A stretch of DNA of 64,000 nt from Pacificoceanicola sp049341065. Its GTDB lineage: Bacteria; Pseudomonadota; Alphaproteobacteria; Rhodobacterales; Rhodobacteraceae. Both the position numbers and the translations under genes were made by a program. Shown here one piece after another: positions 54,050 to 63,725 of this stretch. The notes under the pieces are model-generated. The model searched no databases. It worked only from the letters and a program-made list of their open reading frames with translations, and was not told where the DNA came from. The first letter of the stretch is position 1. Each line of letters starts with the position of its first letter. The DNA lies in contig NZ_JBMPIX010000018.1 of assembly GCF_049341065.1 (NCBI RefSeq), positions 1-64,000 on the forward strand, given 5' to 3'.

Positions 54050-57000
54050 ATGCGCGCTTTGCCCCAAGGCGCCGGTGGAATCTTTTCCTATTTCGCCCGG
54101 CACCCGACACTGGCCAACCTGCTCTTGGTGATGCTGCTGGCCGCTGGGGCCTTTGCGGTTCCGAACATGCGGGCGCAGTTCTTTCCTGATGTGATCATCG
54201 ACGAAGTCAACGTTTCGGTGCGCTGGGACGGGGCCGGGGCAGAAGACGTTGATTCCGCCGTCGTGCAGGTGCTGGAGCCGACCTTGCTTGCGGTCGAAGG
54301 GGTCGAAAGCTCGTCCGCGACATCGCGCGAAGGGCGCGCAACGATCGCCTTGGAATTTGAGCCGGGTTGGGACATGGCCCGCGCCGCCAATGACGTGCAG
54401 TCGGCAGTGGACGGGATCACCAACCTGCCCGAAGACGCAGAAGAGCCGGACGTTCAGCGCCGCTATTGGCGCGACAGGGTGACCGATTTGGTGATCACCG
54501 GCCCGGTCAGCACCGACCAACTGGCGCGGTTTGCCGATGAACTGGTGGTGCGTTTGTTCGCCGAAGGGGTGACCCGCACGACGATCCAGGGACTTGCCGC
54601 CCCGCAAACCGTGGTCGAAGTGCCGACGCAGAACCTGATCGCCAACGACGTCTCGATGGCCGCCATTGCAAGCGCCATAGGCGCCGAGGTCAACGCGGAT
54701 CCGGCGGGCGATGTGGGCAGTTCAGGGGCGCGTGTCAGGACAGGCGTGGAAAAACGCAGCGCCGAAGACATCGCAGGGATCGTCCTGCGCTCGAACGCTG
54801 ATGGATCCAAGCTGACTGTTGGGGATGTAGCGCGCATCCGGGTCGAAGGAATTGACCGGGCGCGCAGCTATTTTGTTGGTGATAACCCGGCCATTTCCGT
54901 GCGTGTCGATCGAAGCGACCGGGGCGATGCCATTGGAATTCAGGCAACGGTACAAGAGGTCTCGGGCGCGTTTCAGGCATCGCTTCCGCAAGGCGTCAGC
55001 ATTGACCTGATCCGCACCCGGTCTGAGGCGATCACCGGCAGGCTGAATATCCTGCTGGACAACGCCATGATGGGGCTGGGTCTGGTTGTGGCCTTGTTGT
55101 TCCTGTTCCTCAACGCGCGCACTGCACTTTGGGTGGCGGCGGGGATTCCGACCTCGCTGCTGGCCGCAATTGCGCTAATGTATGTGTCCGGGCTGACCAT
55201 CAACATGATCTCGCTGTTTGCGCTGATCATCACGCTTGGCATCGTGGTGGATGACGCCATCGTGGTGGGCGAACACGCCGACCATCTGGCGCGGCGCGGA
55301 CTTGGCCCCTTTGAGGCAGCGGAAACGGCGGCGCGCCGTATGGCACTGCCTGTCTTCTCGGCGACGTTGACCACGATCATCGCGTTCTTTGGCCTTGTCG
55401 CGATCGGCGGGCGCTTTGGCGATCTGATCGCCGATATCCCCTTTACGGTGATCGCGGTGCTTTTGGCCTCATTGGTCGAATGCTTTTTGATCCTGCCGAA
55501 CCACATGGCCCATGCGCTGGCCCACAGCGCCAAGAGCCACTGGTATGATCTGCCTTCGCGCCTGACCAACCGGGGGTTCCGCTGGTTTCGGGAAACGCTT
55601 TTCCGCCCCTTCATGGCGGGCGTGATCGCCGCGCGCTATGTGGTGCTGGCCGGGGCTGTTGTGGCCTTCGCCAGCCAGGCTGCTCTGTTCATTCGTGGTG
55701 ATGTACAGTGGAGGTTCTTCAATTCGCCCGAGCGGCCTTCGATCACCGGGAACTTTGCAATGGCGCCCGGCGCCGTCCGCGAAGATACGCTGGCTCAGAT
55801 GCGGCTGCTTCAGAAAACTACCGAAGAGCTGGGCACCGAATACGAAGAACGCTACGGCGCCAATCCGTTGCTCTATGTGATGGCCGAGATCGGCGGCAAC
55901 TCGGGCCGGGGGCTGGCCGGGGCCGACAGCAAGGATCCGGATCAATTGGGCGGTATTTCCATCGAGTTAATCGAAGCGGACCTGCGCCCCTATTCCAGCT
56001 TTGCCTTTGTAGGCGAGCTTCAGGAACGCGTGACCAAGCATCCTCTGGTCGAAACGATTTCGTTCCGTGGATGGCGCTCCGGTCCCGGCGGGGATGCGTT
56101 GGACGTGCAGTTTTATGGCGCCAGCGCCGAGGTTCTCAAGCGCGCCTCAGAGGATCTCAAGGCTGCGGTCACCCGCTTCCCCGAGGTGTCGGCTGTCGAG
56201 GACAATCTGGCCTACGACAAAGAAGAACTGATCCTTGAACTGACGCCGCAAGGGCTGGCGTTGGGCTTTGACATCGACGGTTTGGGGCGCGTGTTGCGCA
56301 ACCGGCTGGGCGGAATCGAGGCAGCGACCTATCCCGATGGTCCGCGCTCGGCCACGATCCGGGTGGAACTGCCCGAGGACGAGCTGACCGCCGATTTCCT
56401 TGAACGGACCCACATGCGGACGGACGCGGGCGAATACGTGCCCTTGGCCGATCTGGTCAGCGTCAAACGCCGCACCGGATTTTCGACCGTTCTGCGCGAG
56501 AATGGCATTCGTCAGATTTCCGTCACCGGCGATATTTCCGAAGATGATCCGGCCCGTGCGACGGAAATCATGAAAGCGCTGGAAGAAGAGATTTTGCCCG
56601 GAATCGCCTCGGCCCGGCAGGTGGATTACCGGATTTCCGGTTTGGCTGAGCAAGAGAACGAGTTTCTGGCCGATGCGTTAAGCGGTCTGGTGCTGGTTCT
56701 GTTGAGCATCTACCTTGTTCTGGCTTGGGTTTTCGCCAGTTGGACCCGGCCCATGGTTGTCATGTCGGTAATCCCATTCGGTCTGGTGGGCGCGATCTAT
56801 GGCCATGCGGTCTGGGAGATTCCTTTGAGCATGTTCACGGTTGTCGGCCTGCTGGGGATGACGGGTATCATCATCAACGACTCGATTGTTCTGGTCACCC
56901 AGATCGACGAATACGCCGCCGAGCGGGGCATCCTGCCGTCGATCATCGACGGTGCGGCAGATCGCCTGCGACCGGTGTTCCTGACCACGGCGACGACGGT

Positions 57001-57445
57001 TCTGGGCCTTGCGCCTTTGCTGTATGAACGGTCATCCGATGCGCAGTTCCTCAAGCCGACGGTGGTGACGCTTGTCTATGGGTTGGGCTTTGGATTGGTT
57101 CTGGTGCTGATGGTCGTGCCTGCGCTGATCGCTGTGCAACATGACATGGGCAAGATGCGGCAGGCCTTTCAACGCGGGCTCAGGTTCCGGGCAATGGGTG
57201 TGCGCAGTATGATCTGGCTGGCGTCGCTGGCGCTGCTGGGCTGGCTGGGCGCAACCATGGGCCATGTGGCATGGACCGGAGAGCTGCCCAAGAAACTCGC
57301 GCTTCCTCAAATCGCCACGCTATCGCCGATGCTGGCGGCCTTTGGGTTGTTCATCCTTGGGGCGGCCGTGTTTACGCTGGCACTGTATGTGCTGAGTGGA
57401 CTTGCGCTGATGCTGTCGCGGCGGCTGCGGCGCTCTGCAGCCTGA
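54050..57445 (+). CDS. RND-family efflux pump (AcrB/MMPL type)
   Basis: A 1131-residue inner-membrane transporter. It has the first helix at about 20-40 (NLLLVMLLAAGAFAVP), porter-domain stretches, then helices with GIVVDDAIVVGEHADH and the LVVALLFLFLNARTALWV region (about 345-360), and the mirrored second half ending MTGIIINDSIVLVTQID. The Asp pair in IVVDDAIVVGE corresponds to the proton-relay site. It exports hydrophobic compounds with the adaptor upstream. Substrate unknown. Confidence 0.9.
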   Translation: MRALPQGAGGIFSYFARHPTLANLLLVMLLAAGAFAVPNMRAQFFPDVIIDEVNVSVRWDGAGAEDVDSAVVQVLEPTLLAVEGVESSSATSREGRATIALEFEPGWDMARAANDVQSAVDGITNLPEDAEEPDVQRRYWRDRVTDLVITGPVSTDQLARFADELVVRLFAEGVTRTTIQGLAAPQTVVEVPTQNLIANDVSMAAIASAIGAEVNADPAGDVGSSGARVRTGVEKRSAEDIAGIVLRSNADGSKLTVGDVARIRVEGIDRARSYFVGDNPAISVRVDRSDRGDAIGIQATVQEVSGAFQASLPQGVSIDLIRTRSEAITGRLNILLDNAMMGLGLVVALLFLFLNARTALWVAAGIPTSLLAAIALMYVSGLTINMISLFALIITLGIVVDDAIVVGEHADHLARRGLGPFEAAETAARRMALPVFSATLTTIIAFFGLVAIGGRFGDLIADIPFTVIAVLLASLVECFLILPNHMAHALAHSAKSHWYDLPSRLTNRGFRWFRETLFRPFMAGVIAARYVVLAGAVVAFASQAALFIRGDVQWRFFNSPERPSITGNFAMAPGAVREDTLAQMRLLQKTTEELGTEYEERYGANPLLYVMAEIGGNSGRGLAGADSKDPDQLGGISIELIEADLRPYSSFAFVGELQERVTKHPLVETISFRGWRSGPGGDALDVQFYGASAEVLKRASEDLKAAVTRFPEVSAVEDNLAYDKEELILELTPQGLALGFDIDGLGRVLRNRLGGIEAATYPDGPRSATIRVELPEDELTADFLERTHMRTDAGEYVPLADLVSVKRRTGFSTVLRENGIRQISVTGDISEDDPARATEIMKALEEEILPGIASARQVDYRISGLAEQENEFLADALSGLVLVLLSIYLVLAWVFASWTRPMVVMSVIPFGLVGAIYGHAVWEIPLSMFTVVGLLGMTGIIINDSIVLVTQIDEYAAERGILPSIIDGAADRLRPVFLTTATTVLGLAPLLYERSSDAQFLKPTVVTLVYGLGFGLVLVLMVVPALIAVQHDMGKMRQAFQRGLRFRAMGVRSMIWLASLALLGWLGATMGHVAWTGELPKKLALPQIATLSPMLAAFGLFILGAAVFTLALYVLSGLALMLSRRLRRSAA

Positions 57446-57476
57446 AAGTGGGCGGGGTAGACCCCGTCCCTAGGGC

Positions 57477-58271
57477 TCAGCGGTCGCAGCCTTTGATGTC
57501 CACGGCCATGCCGCTGGAAATCACGGTGATCCGCACGCCTGACCGATCCAGCGCAAAAGCGGCTCCGTCCATATGGGACAGCCGTGTTTCGCTGACCAGT
57601 TGACCGCCTTCCCAACGGCTTGTCGGCTCGGCCACCCAGACATTGGGGTCGGCGGTTTCGATCACGGTTTCAGGGGCGCCGCTGCTGCGGGGCATGTTGA
57701 TCCTGGCTTTCAGGGTCATACCGTCACTGCCAAGCCCGACCTCGCATTTGACCGCTTTCACGCCGGCTTCGGCAGCGGAAAAAGGCACATCGGCCATGGC
57801 TGCGGCGATCATTGGATCTGGTTTGCCCCCCGATGCGGGCAGAATTGCCTCGACTCGTACGCGATGCGGCAGGCAGACATCCTTGCAGATGCCAATGTCG
57901 ATCACGCCGCGCAGCCGGCTGTCCTTGCCAAGGTTGCGCAGGCTGACGCGCAGGGGCAGAACAACCTCGCCCTTGTAGCCAATCGAGCGCATGCCGGATT
58001 GGTGAAAGACATGCGGCGCGGGCCAATGTACCTCGACCGCGCGGGTCTGACCGCCGCGCCAGTCGAAAATCGGCGGGATGCCAGCGTCGCCGGGGGCGCG
58101 CCAATAGGTTTTCCATCCCGGGGCCAACGTCAGGTGCAATGCGGCCATATGATCGCCATTTGGCAGCCGCCAGCCGGGGCGCAGCTCGGCCTGAACGACG
58201 TCGTCATAGCCGCCAGCAACCGCGATGGCGGGCAGGCAAACAAGGGGCAGCAGGGCGCGGATTATCTTCAT
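57477..58271 (-). CDS. DsbD N-terminal-domain-like periplasmic protein
   Basis: A 264-residue protein with a signal peptide (LPLVCLPAIAVAG) and a DsbD-alpha-like beta fold: HLTLAPGWKTYWRAPGDAG, PAPHVFHQSGMRSIGY and a redox-active-looking pair in DIGICKDVCLP. The membrane and C-terminal thioredoxin domains of DsbD are absent, so it is a stand-alone domain, perhaps receiving electrons from another DsbD/CcdA. Convergent with the RND gene. Confidence 0.72.
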   Translation of the reverse strand: MKIIRALLPLVCLPAIAVAGGYDDVVQAELRPGWRLPNGDHMAALHLTLAPGWKTYWRAPGDAGIPPIFDWRGGQTRAVEVHWPAPHVFHQSGMRSIGYKGEVVLPLRVSLRNLGKDSRLRGVIDIGICKDVCLPHRVRVEAILPASGGKPDPMIAAAMADVPFSAAEAGVKAVKCEVGLGSDGMTLKARINMPRSSGAPETVIETADPNVWVAEPTSRWEGGQLVSETRLSHMDGAAFALDRSGVRITVISSGMAVDIKGCDR

Positions 58272-58424
58272 GCGATTTACATGGCGCTTTTTGTGGTGAA
58301 TTTGAAGTCACGTATTAGCGATGCACACGGCACGGTGCCACAAGTGTCACGCCCGGCTTTCCCTTGCACGCAGCGCGTTGGAGGGCCATGTTAGAAAGAC
58401 AGACACGGGAGAAAGACCGCCAAA

Positions 58425-59006
58425 ATGACGGAGCAGACCCCTCTTGGCACAACTGATTTGATTGGGAAAATGCTGATCGCAATGCCCGGCATGGGCGATC
58501 CGCGTTTCGAGCATAGCGTTGTCTTTATCTGTGATCACTCGGACGACGGTGCGATGGGGTTGATCGTGAACAAGCCCAGTAGCGATGTCGATATCAAGTC
58601 GTTGATGATGCAACTCGATATCGACATTAGCGTGGGCCTTTCAGATCATGCCGTACATTTCGGTGGCCCGGTCGAAATGGGCCGGGGATTTGTGCTGCAC
58701 TCACCTGATTATGCGTCTGCGGTGACGACTTTGCAGGTCAAAGACGACATCAGCATGACCGCCACGCTGGACATCCTCGAAGAACTGGCGCGTGGCGAAG
58801 GGCCGTCAAAGTGGCTGATGACGCTGGGCTATTCCGGTTGGGGCCCGGGGCAGCTTGAAAGCGAGTTGACGCAGAATGGGTGGTTGGTCTGTGATGCCTC
58901 GGCGCGGTTAATCTTTGACCTCCCGGACCTTGAGAAGTGGGAAGCTGCGCTTGAGACTCTCGGGGTTGCCGCCTTGGCCCTTTCAGCCGAAGGCGGACGC
59001 GCTTGA
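58425..59006 (+). CDS. YqgE/AlgH family protein
   Basis: A 193-residue UPF0301 protein with GKMLIAMPGMGDPRFEHSV, GAMGLIVNKPS, HFGGPVEMGRGFVLHS and GYSGWGPGQLESEL. Members affect alginate and gene expression in Pseudomonas; the molecular role is unsettled. Divergent from the DsbD-like gene with a 153-base gap that should hold both promoters. Confidence 0.9.
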   Translation: MTEQTPLGTTDLIGKMLIAMPGMGDPRFEHSVVFICDHSDDGAMGLIVNKPSSDVDIKSLMMQLDIDISVGLSDHAVHFGGPVEMGRGFVLHSPDYASAVTTLQVKDDISMTATLDILEELARGEGPSKWLMTLGYSGWGPGQLESELTQNGWLVCDASARLIFDLPDLEKWEAALETLGVAALALSAEGGRA

Positions 59007-59036
59007 AAACACGTAAATTGGGCGCTGACCGGCCTG

Positions 59037-59984
59037 CTACCGCTCGGCCGCAGCCCGACTGAGCCGGTCGTTGATCGCCACGCCAAGACCGATATGCGGA
59101 ATGGGCGAGACGGCGATGGTATGTGCGCCCAATGCGTCCAGCCGGTGCAGGTATTCAAACAGGTTGGCGGCGGCTTCGGTCATGTCCTCGGAGGGCGACA
59201 GGTTGAGATCGCAGTCGACCGCGCCAAAGCCTAACCGCGCTTCGCCGGGGTCCCAATCAGTGGCGTTCAGCCGGACGCTGGCGCGCGGCGCATAGTGAGA
59301 GCGGGTCTGCCCCGGCGCCGAGATTGCCTCGGTGTCGCGGCGTTCAGCCACGCGGGCGCCGAGGGTTTCGCTCAGCGCGTCAAGAGTGATCCCACCGGGC
59401 CGCAGAAGGGTCGGCTTGCCCGCAAGGCCAAGTATGGTGGATTCGAGCCCCACCTGACATGGGCCGCCGTCGACCACCGCTTCGATCCGTCCGGATAGCC
59501 CTTCAAGGACATGCGCGGCGCGCGTCGGGCTGATCTGTCCCGACCGGTTGGCAGAAGGTGCTGCAACCGGCCCGCCAAAGGCGTGCAACAAGGCGCGGGC
59601 GACGGGCGCTTCGGGCATGCGCACGGCCAGGGTGTCCAGCCCGGCTGTGACCAACTTGGAAATCTTGGCACCGTCGCGCAGCGGCAGAACCAGCGTCAGT
59701 GGGCCGGGCCAAAAGGCCTGCGCAACTGCATCGGCGTTGTCGTTCCAGACCACAAGGTCTTTTACGGCGTCCAGATCGGCGAGATGCACAATCAGCGGGT
59801 TGAAGCTGGGCCGCCCCTTTGCTTCGTAAATCCGGGCAACGGCGCGGTCATTGCCGGCATCAGCGCCCAGTCCATAAACGGTCTCGGTTGGAAAGGCGAC
59901 AAGGGCGCCTTGGTGCAGCAGGGCCGCAGCCCGTTCCAGCCCTTCGGCGTCTGGCGCTAGTGTCTGGGTGGTAAGCTTGGCCAT
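59037..59984 (-). CDS. Threonylcarbamoyl-AMP synthase (Sua5/TsaC)
   Basis: A 315-residue enzyme with the YrdC fold: GALVAFPTETVYGLGADA, KGRPSFNPLIVHL and SANRSGQISPT (ATP and threonine binding), and a C-terminal Sua5 domain. It makes the TC-AMP used to form t6A at position 37 of ANN-decoding tRNAs. Length fits the Sua5 type rather than short TsaC. It converges on algH. Confidence 0.93.
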   Translation of the reverse strand: MAKLTTQTLAPDAEGLERAAALLHQGALVAFPTETVYGLGADAGNDRAVARIYEAKGRPSFNPLIVHLADLDAVKDLVVWNDNADAVAQAFWPGPLTLVLPLRDGAKISKLVTAGLDTLAVRMPEAPVARALLHAFGGPVAAPSANRSGQISPTRAAHVLEGLSGRIEAVVDGGPCQVGLESTILGLAGKPTLLRPGGITLDALSETLGARVAERRDTEAISAPGQTRSHYAPRASVRLNATDWDPGEARLGFGAVDCDLNLSPSEDMTEAAANLFEYLHRLDALGAHTIAVSPIPHIGLGVAINDRLSRAAAER

Positions 59985-60112
59985 GGGTCCCCGTACCGCA
60001 ATTTAGTGACGCGGCGTTTCAGTTGAAGGCGGCGCAGGGCAGTATACCGTGAACGCCACAAATTCCTTTGCTACTAGAGCGTTCTCGCCTTGCCAAGTGA
60101 ACAGGAGAGCCC

Positions 60113-61813
60113 ATGCCTTATCATGCCCCATTGGATGATTACCGCCTGCTTCTGAGCGATGTTGTCGATTTTGCTCAGGTCACCAAGACAGAACGCTTTG
60201 CCGAAGCAACACCGGATATGGTCGAAGCGATCCTGACCGAGGCTGGAAAGATGTGCCAAGAGGTACTGGCGCCGCTCAACCGCAACGGCGATCTTGATCC
60301 TGCGCGGCTGGAGAACGGGATCGTCCGAACCTCCAGGGGCTTTGCAGAGGGCTACAAGTCGATCGCTGAGGGCGGCTGGGTTGCCATTGCGGCGGATCCC
60401 GAACACGGCGGCATGGGGCTGCCGATGACGGTGACCACCGCCGTGAACGAGATGATGAGCGCGGCCTGCCTGTCCTTGCAGCTCAACCCCTTGATGACGC
60501 AGGGACAGATCGAAGCGCTGGAGCACCATGCCAGCGATGAGATGAAGGCACTGTACCTGCCCAAGCTGGTCAGCGGCGAATGGGCCGGAACAATGAACCT
60601 GACCGAACCGCAGGCTGGGTCCGACGTTGGCGCTCTGGCCTCAAAGGCCGAGCCGAATGGCGACGGTACCTACGCGATCACGGGCCAGAAGATCTATATC
60701 AGCTGGGGCGACAACGATTTCACCCAAAACGTTTGCCACCTTGTGCTGGCGCGCCTGCCCGATGGGGTTCCGGGAACCAAGGGCATCAGCCTGTTCCTCG
60801 TGCCCAAGCTGATCCCGGACGAAGACGGCAATCCGGGCGTGGCCAACAGCCTCAAGGTGGTCAGCCTTGAACACAAGCTTGGTCTGCACGGTAGTCCGAC
60901 CTGCGTGATGCAATACGACGGCGCACAAGGCTGGCTGGTTGGCGAACCCCACGACGGCATGCGCGCCATGTTCACCATGATGAACAACGCCCGTCTTGGT
61001 GTTGGCGGGCAGGGGATCGGCGTGGCCGAGGGCGCCTATCAGCACGCGCTGACCTATGCGCAGGAACGCAAACAGGGCCGTTCGCCCGAGGGCACGATCA
61101 TCGGTCACGCGGACGTGCGGCGGATGCTGGCCACCATGAAGGCCGAAGTCTTTGCTGCCCGCGCCATTGCGCTCGACTGTGCGGTGGCCATCGATATGGC
61201 CCGCGCCACAGGCGAGGCCGATTGGCAGGCCCGCGCGGCCCTGCTGACCCCAATCGCCAAGGCCTTTGGCACTGACACGGGGATCGACGTGGCAAGCATG
61301 GGTGTGCAGGTGCATGGCGGCATGGGCTACATCGAGGAAACCGGTGCGGCGCAGTATCTGCGCGACGTGCGCGTGACAGCCATCTACGAAGGCACCAACG
61401 GAATTCAGGCCATGGACCTTGTGGGCCGCAAGATGATGGACGGCGGCGAGGCGGCCTTCCGACTGCTGGATGAGCTTGAGGCATGCGCCGAAAGCGCCCG
61501 CGCCAGCCTGCCCGATCTGGCCGAACCGGTCTGGCAAGCCTGCGAAACCCTGCGCGAGACCATCGAGGTTCTTGTAAGCATGGACATGTCGCAGCGGTTT
61601 GCGGGCGCGGTGCCCTTCTTGCGCGGTTTTGCGCGCGTTTTGGGCGGCCACTATCACCTGCGCGCGGCGATGGCGCGGCCTGATGGGCCTCATGCGCGGA
61701 TTGCGCGTTTCTACATCACCCGGCTGCTGCCTGAACACGCCGGCCTGTTTTCCCATGCCAAGGCAGGCGATTCAGAGTTGATGGCGATTTCGCCGGACGA
61801 TCTCGCGGTATGA
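60113..61813 (+). CDS. Acyl-CoA dehydrogenase (DmdC-like large type)
   Basis: A 566-residue flavoenzyme: NLTEPQAGSDVGAL (FAD and substrate loop), SWGDNDFTQN, VHGGMGYIEETGAAQYLRD, and the catalytic Glu of YEGTNGIQAMDL. The long C-terminal helical extension marks the DmdC/FadE-large subgroup. In roseobacters DmdC oxidises methylmercaptopropionyl-CoA from DMSP, but paralogues act on other acyl-CoAs, so the substrate is not certain. It overlaps the downstream MBL gene by 4 bases. Confidence 0.85.
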   Translation: MPYHAPLDDYRLLLSDVVDFAQVTKTERFAEATPDMVEAILTEAGKMCQEVLAPLNRNGDLDPARLENGIVRTSRGFAEGYKSIAEGGWVAIAADPEHGGMGLPMTVTTAVNEMMSAACLSLQLNPLMTQGQIEALEHHASDEMKALYLPKLVSGEWAGTMNLTEPQAGSDVGALASKAEPNGDGTYAITGQKIYISWGDNDFTQNVCHLVLARLPDGVPGTKGISLFLVPKLIPDEDGNPGVANSLKVVSLEHKLGLHGSPTCVMQYDGAQGWLVGEPHDGMRAMFTMMNNARLGVGGQGIGVAEGAYQHALTYAQERKQGRSPEGTIIGHADVRRMLATMKAEVFAARAIALDCAVAIDMARATGEADWQARAALLTPIAKAFGTDTGIDVASMGVQVHGGMGYIEETGAAQYLRDVRVTAIYEGTNGIQAMDLVGRKMMDGGEAAFRLLDELEACAESARASLPDLAEPVWQACETLRETIEVLVSMDMSQRFAGAVPFLRGFARVLGGHYHLRAAMARPDGPHARIARFYITRLLPEHAGLFSHAKAGDSELMAISPDDLAV

Positions 61814-62853
61814 TGGACGGCGCCGACACCCTGATCCGCTACCCTTGGGAAACTCCCCCCACCCCGGGCGAGGCCATCGAGGTGGCCGAAGGCGTCCTTT
61901 GGTTGCGCATGCCGCTGCCGATGAAACTGGATCACGTGAATGTCTATGCGCTGGATGACGGAGATGGCTGGACGATTGTGGATACCGGCTTTTCGACGGG
62001 AAAATCTCGGGCCTATTGGGAACAGGCCATGGCGGGGCCTCTGGGCGGCAAACCCGTCACGCGGGTGATTGTCACCCATCATCACCCAGACCACATCGGG
62101 CTTGCGGGCTGGTTCCAGTCCGAACATGGCGCGGAGCTTGTCACGACGCGGACGGCATGGCTTTTTGCCCGAATGTTGCTGCTGGATGAACAGGACAGAC
62201 CGTCCGCTGAGACCATAAGCTATTGGAAGCACTGCGGCATGGCGCCCGAGGTGCTGTCGCAGCGCATGGCGGAACGTCCGTTCAATTTTGCCGATTGCGT
62301 CTATCCGATGCCCTTGGGCTTCACGCGGATCAAGCAGGGCGACACCATCAATGCGGGCGGACGAACATGGGACGTGCACATCGGCAATGGCCATGCACCG
62401 GAACACGCCACGCTTTGGTCGCGCGATTGCGATCTGCTGATTGCCGGCGACCAGATCCTTCCCTCGATCAGTTCGAACCTCGGTGTCTATGCAACCGAAC
62501 CCAAGGCCGATCCCGTAGCGGACTGGCTTGAGGCCTGTGAAAGGCTCTCTGCTTTGGCGCGGCCCGAGCATCTGGTGCTGGGGGGCCACAAGCTGCCCTT
62601 CACCGGCCTTTCTGCCCGCATGCACCAGTTGATCGAAAACCACCATTCGGCGCTCGACCGCTTGCACGCGCATTTGAAAACGCCTTGCGCAGCGGGCGAA
62701 TGCTTTCCACCGCTGTTCAAGCGCAGGATTGGTGATGCGGAATACGGGTTGGCGCTGGTCGAGGCGATGGCGCATTGCCTGCACCTTTGGCATGAAGGTC
62801 GCGCGACGCGCGAGTTGCGCGAAGATGGCGCTTGGGCTTTCACGGCCTGCTAA
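61810..62853 (+). CDS. MBL-fold metallo-hydrolase
   Basis: A 347-residue metallo-beta-lactamase-fold enzyme with THHHPDHIG (about 89-97), the later GNGHAPEHATLW and IAGDQILP. It is probably a thioesterase or lactonase-type hydrolase. Being co-translated with the acyl-CoA dehydrogenase, it may hydrolyse a CoA ester or intermediate of the same pathway. Substrate unknown. Confidence 0.85.
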   Translation: MMDGADTLIRYPWETPPTPGEAIEVAEGVLWLRMPLPMKLDHVNVYALDDGDGWTIVDTGFSTGKSRAYWEQAMAGPLGGKPVTRVIVTHHHPDHIGLAGWFQSEHGAELVTTRTAWLFARMLLLDEQDRPSAETISYWKHCGMAPEVLSQRMAERPFNFADCVYPMPLGFTRIKQGDTINAGGRTWDVHIGNGHAPEHATLWSRDCDLLIAGDQILPSISSNLGVYATEPKADPVADWLEACERLSALARPEHLVLGGHKLPFTGLSARMHQLIENHHSALDRLHAHLKTPCAAGECFPPLFKRRIGDAEYGLALVEAMAHCLHLWHEGRATRELREDGAWAFTAC

Positions 62854-63003
62854 GCCTGTGCTGGTCGGCTTACGGCCGAAGTCGTGGACACCTGCCGCAA
62901 GATGACCGGCTTGCGCATTATCCCGGCCTTAGACATTCCGGGCAGCTTGGTTAAGGATGATACCAAGGACGCGCCTGTTCAACCGCAGTGAAGGAGGCTT
63001 GCC

Positions 63004-63456
63004 ATGGATGATACCATCGCCACAACCGCCGAGGCGCATGAGGCCGATGCAATACCGCGCCGGATCGAGGTTCATACCGATGACACGCCCGCAAAGTGCA
63101 GCCCTTTGCCCGAAGCGGTTGCGCAGACACCGGTCAAGAACAAAAGCCCGGCGGAATGGGCCTATGAACGCTTGATTCTTTACATCCAGAACTTCGAAGA
63201 ACAGTTGGACAATGAACACGAGGTCGCCATGGGCTTTGCCGGAGGCGAAGCCGGTGTGCTGCGCATCGAAGGGCTAGGTTATTTCGACCCGGACATCGTG
63301 ACTTTTTACGGCGCGGACGCCGATGGCTTGCGGACCCAGTTGATTCAGCACGTCAGCCAGTTGTCTGTGATCCTGCGTGCCCTGCCCAAAGAGGTGGAAC
63401 AAAAAGAGCCGCGCCGCATCGGTTTTCAGTTGGCAAAAGAACTGGGCACCGTCTGA
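63004..63456 (+). CDS. DUF6173-family protein
   Basis: A 150-residue protein with a polar N-terminus and the core SPAEWAYERLILYIQNFEEQLDNEHEVAMGF, then LRIEGLGYFDPDIVTFYG and RRIGFQLAKELG. (Motif pieces are given separately here.) This matches the DUF6173 family of alphaproteobacteria, of unknown function. AAGGAGG precedes the start. Single gene. Confidence 0.75.
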   Translation: MDDTIATTAEAHEADAIPRRIEVHTDDTPAKCSPLPEAVAQTPVKNKSPAEWAYERLILYIQNFEEQLDNEHEVAMGFAGGEAGVLRIEGLGYFDPDIVTFYGADADGLRTQLIQHVSQLSVILRALPKEVEQKEPRRIGFQLAKELGTV

Positions 63457-63547
63457 AGCCGCGACATTTGCGCATCAATGCTGCCGTGACAGGGCGAAAG
63501 AAATGCGATAAATCCTCTGCGGAACGCTAAAAACAGGACTGGCAAAC

Positions 63548-63682
63548 ATGGCTGAACACAAGCACGGCACCATGGATATCACCACTCAGGAAAAGACCTT
63601 TAATGGGTTTATCACATTCACCATTCGCACGGTGATCGTGATCCTCTGCCTTGTTATTTTCATGGCCGTATTCAATTCCTGA
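63548..63682 (+). CDS. aa3-type cytochrome c oxidase subunit IV
   Basis: A 44-residue peptide too small for most gene finders: MAEHKHGTMDITTQEKTFNG, then one membrane helix (about 23-41). This is the short subunit IV of alphaproteobacterial aa3-type cytochrome c oxidase, an accessory membrane subunit. The catalytic subunits are not in this window. Weak purine-rich ribosome site upstream. Confidence 0.85.
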   Translation: MAEHKHGTMDITTQEKTFNGFITFTIRTVIVILCLVIFMAVFNS

Positions 63683-63725
63683 TCGCCGCCCGCGATTTGT
63701 AAACATTGTTAAAGGGGGGGTGCCA

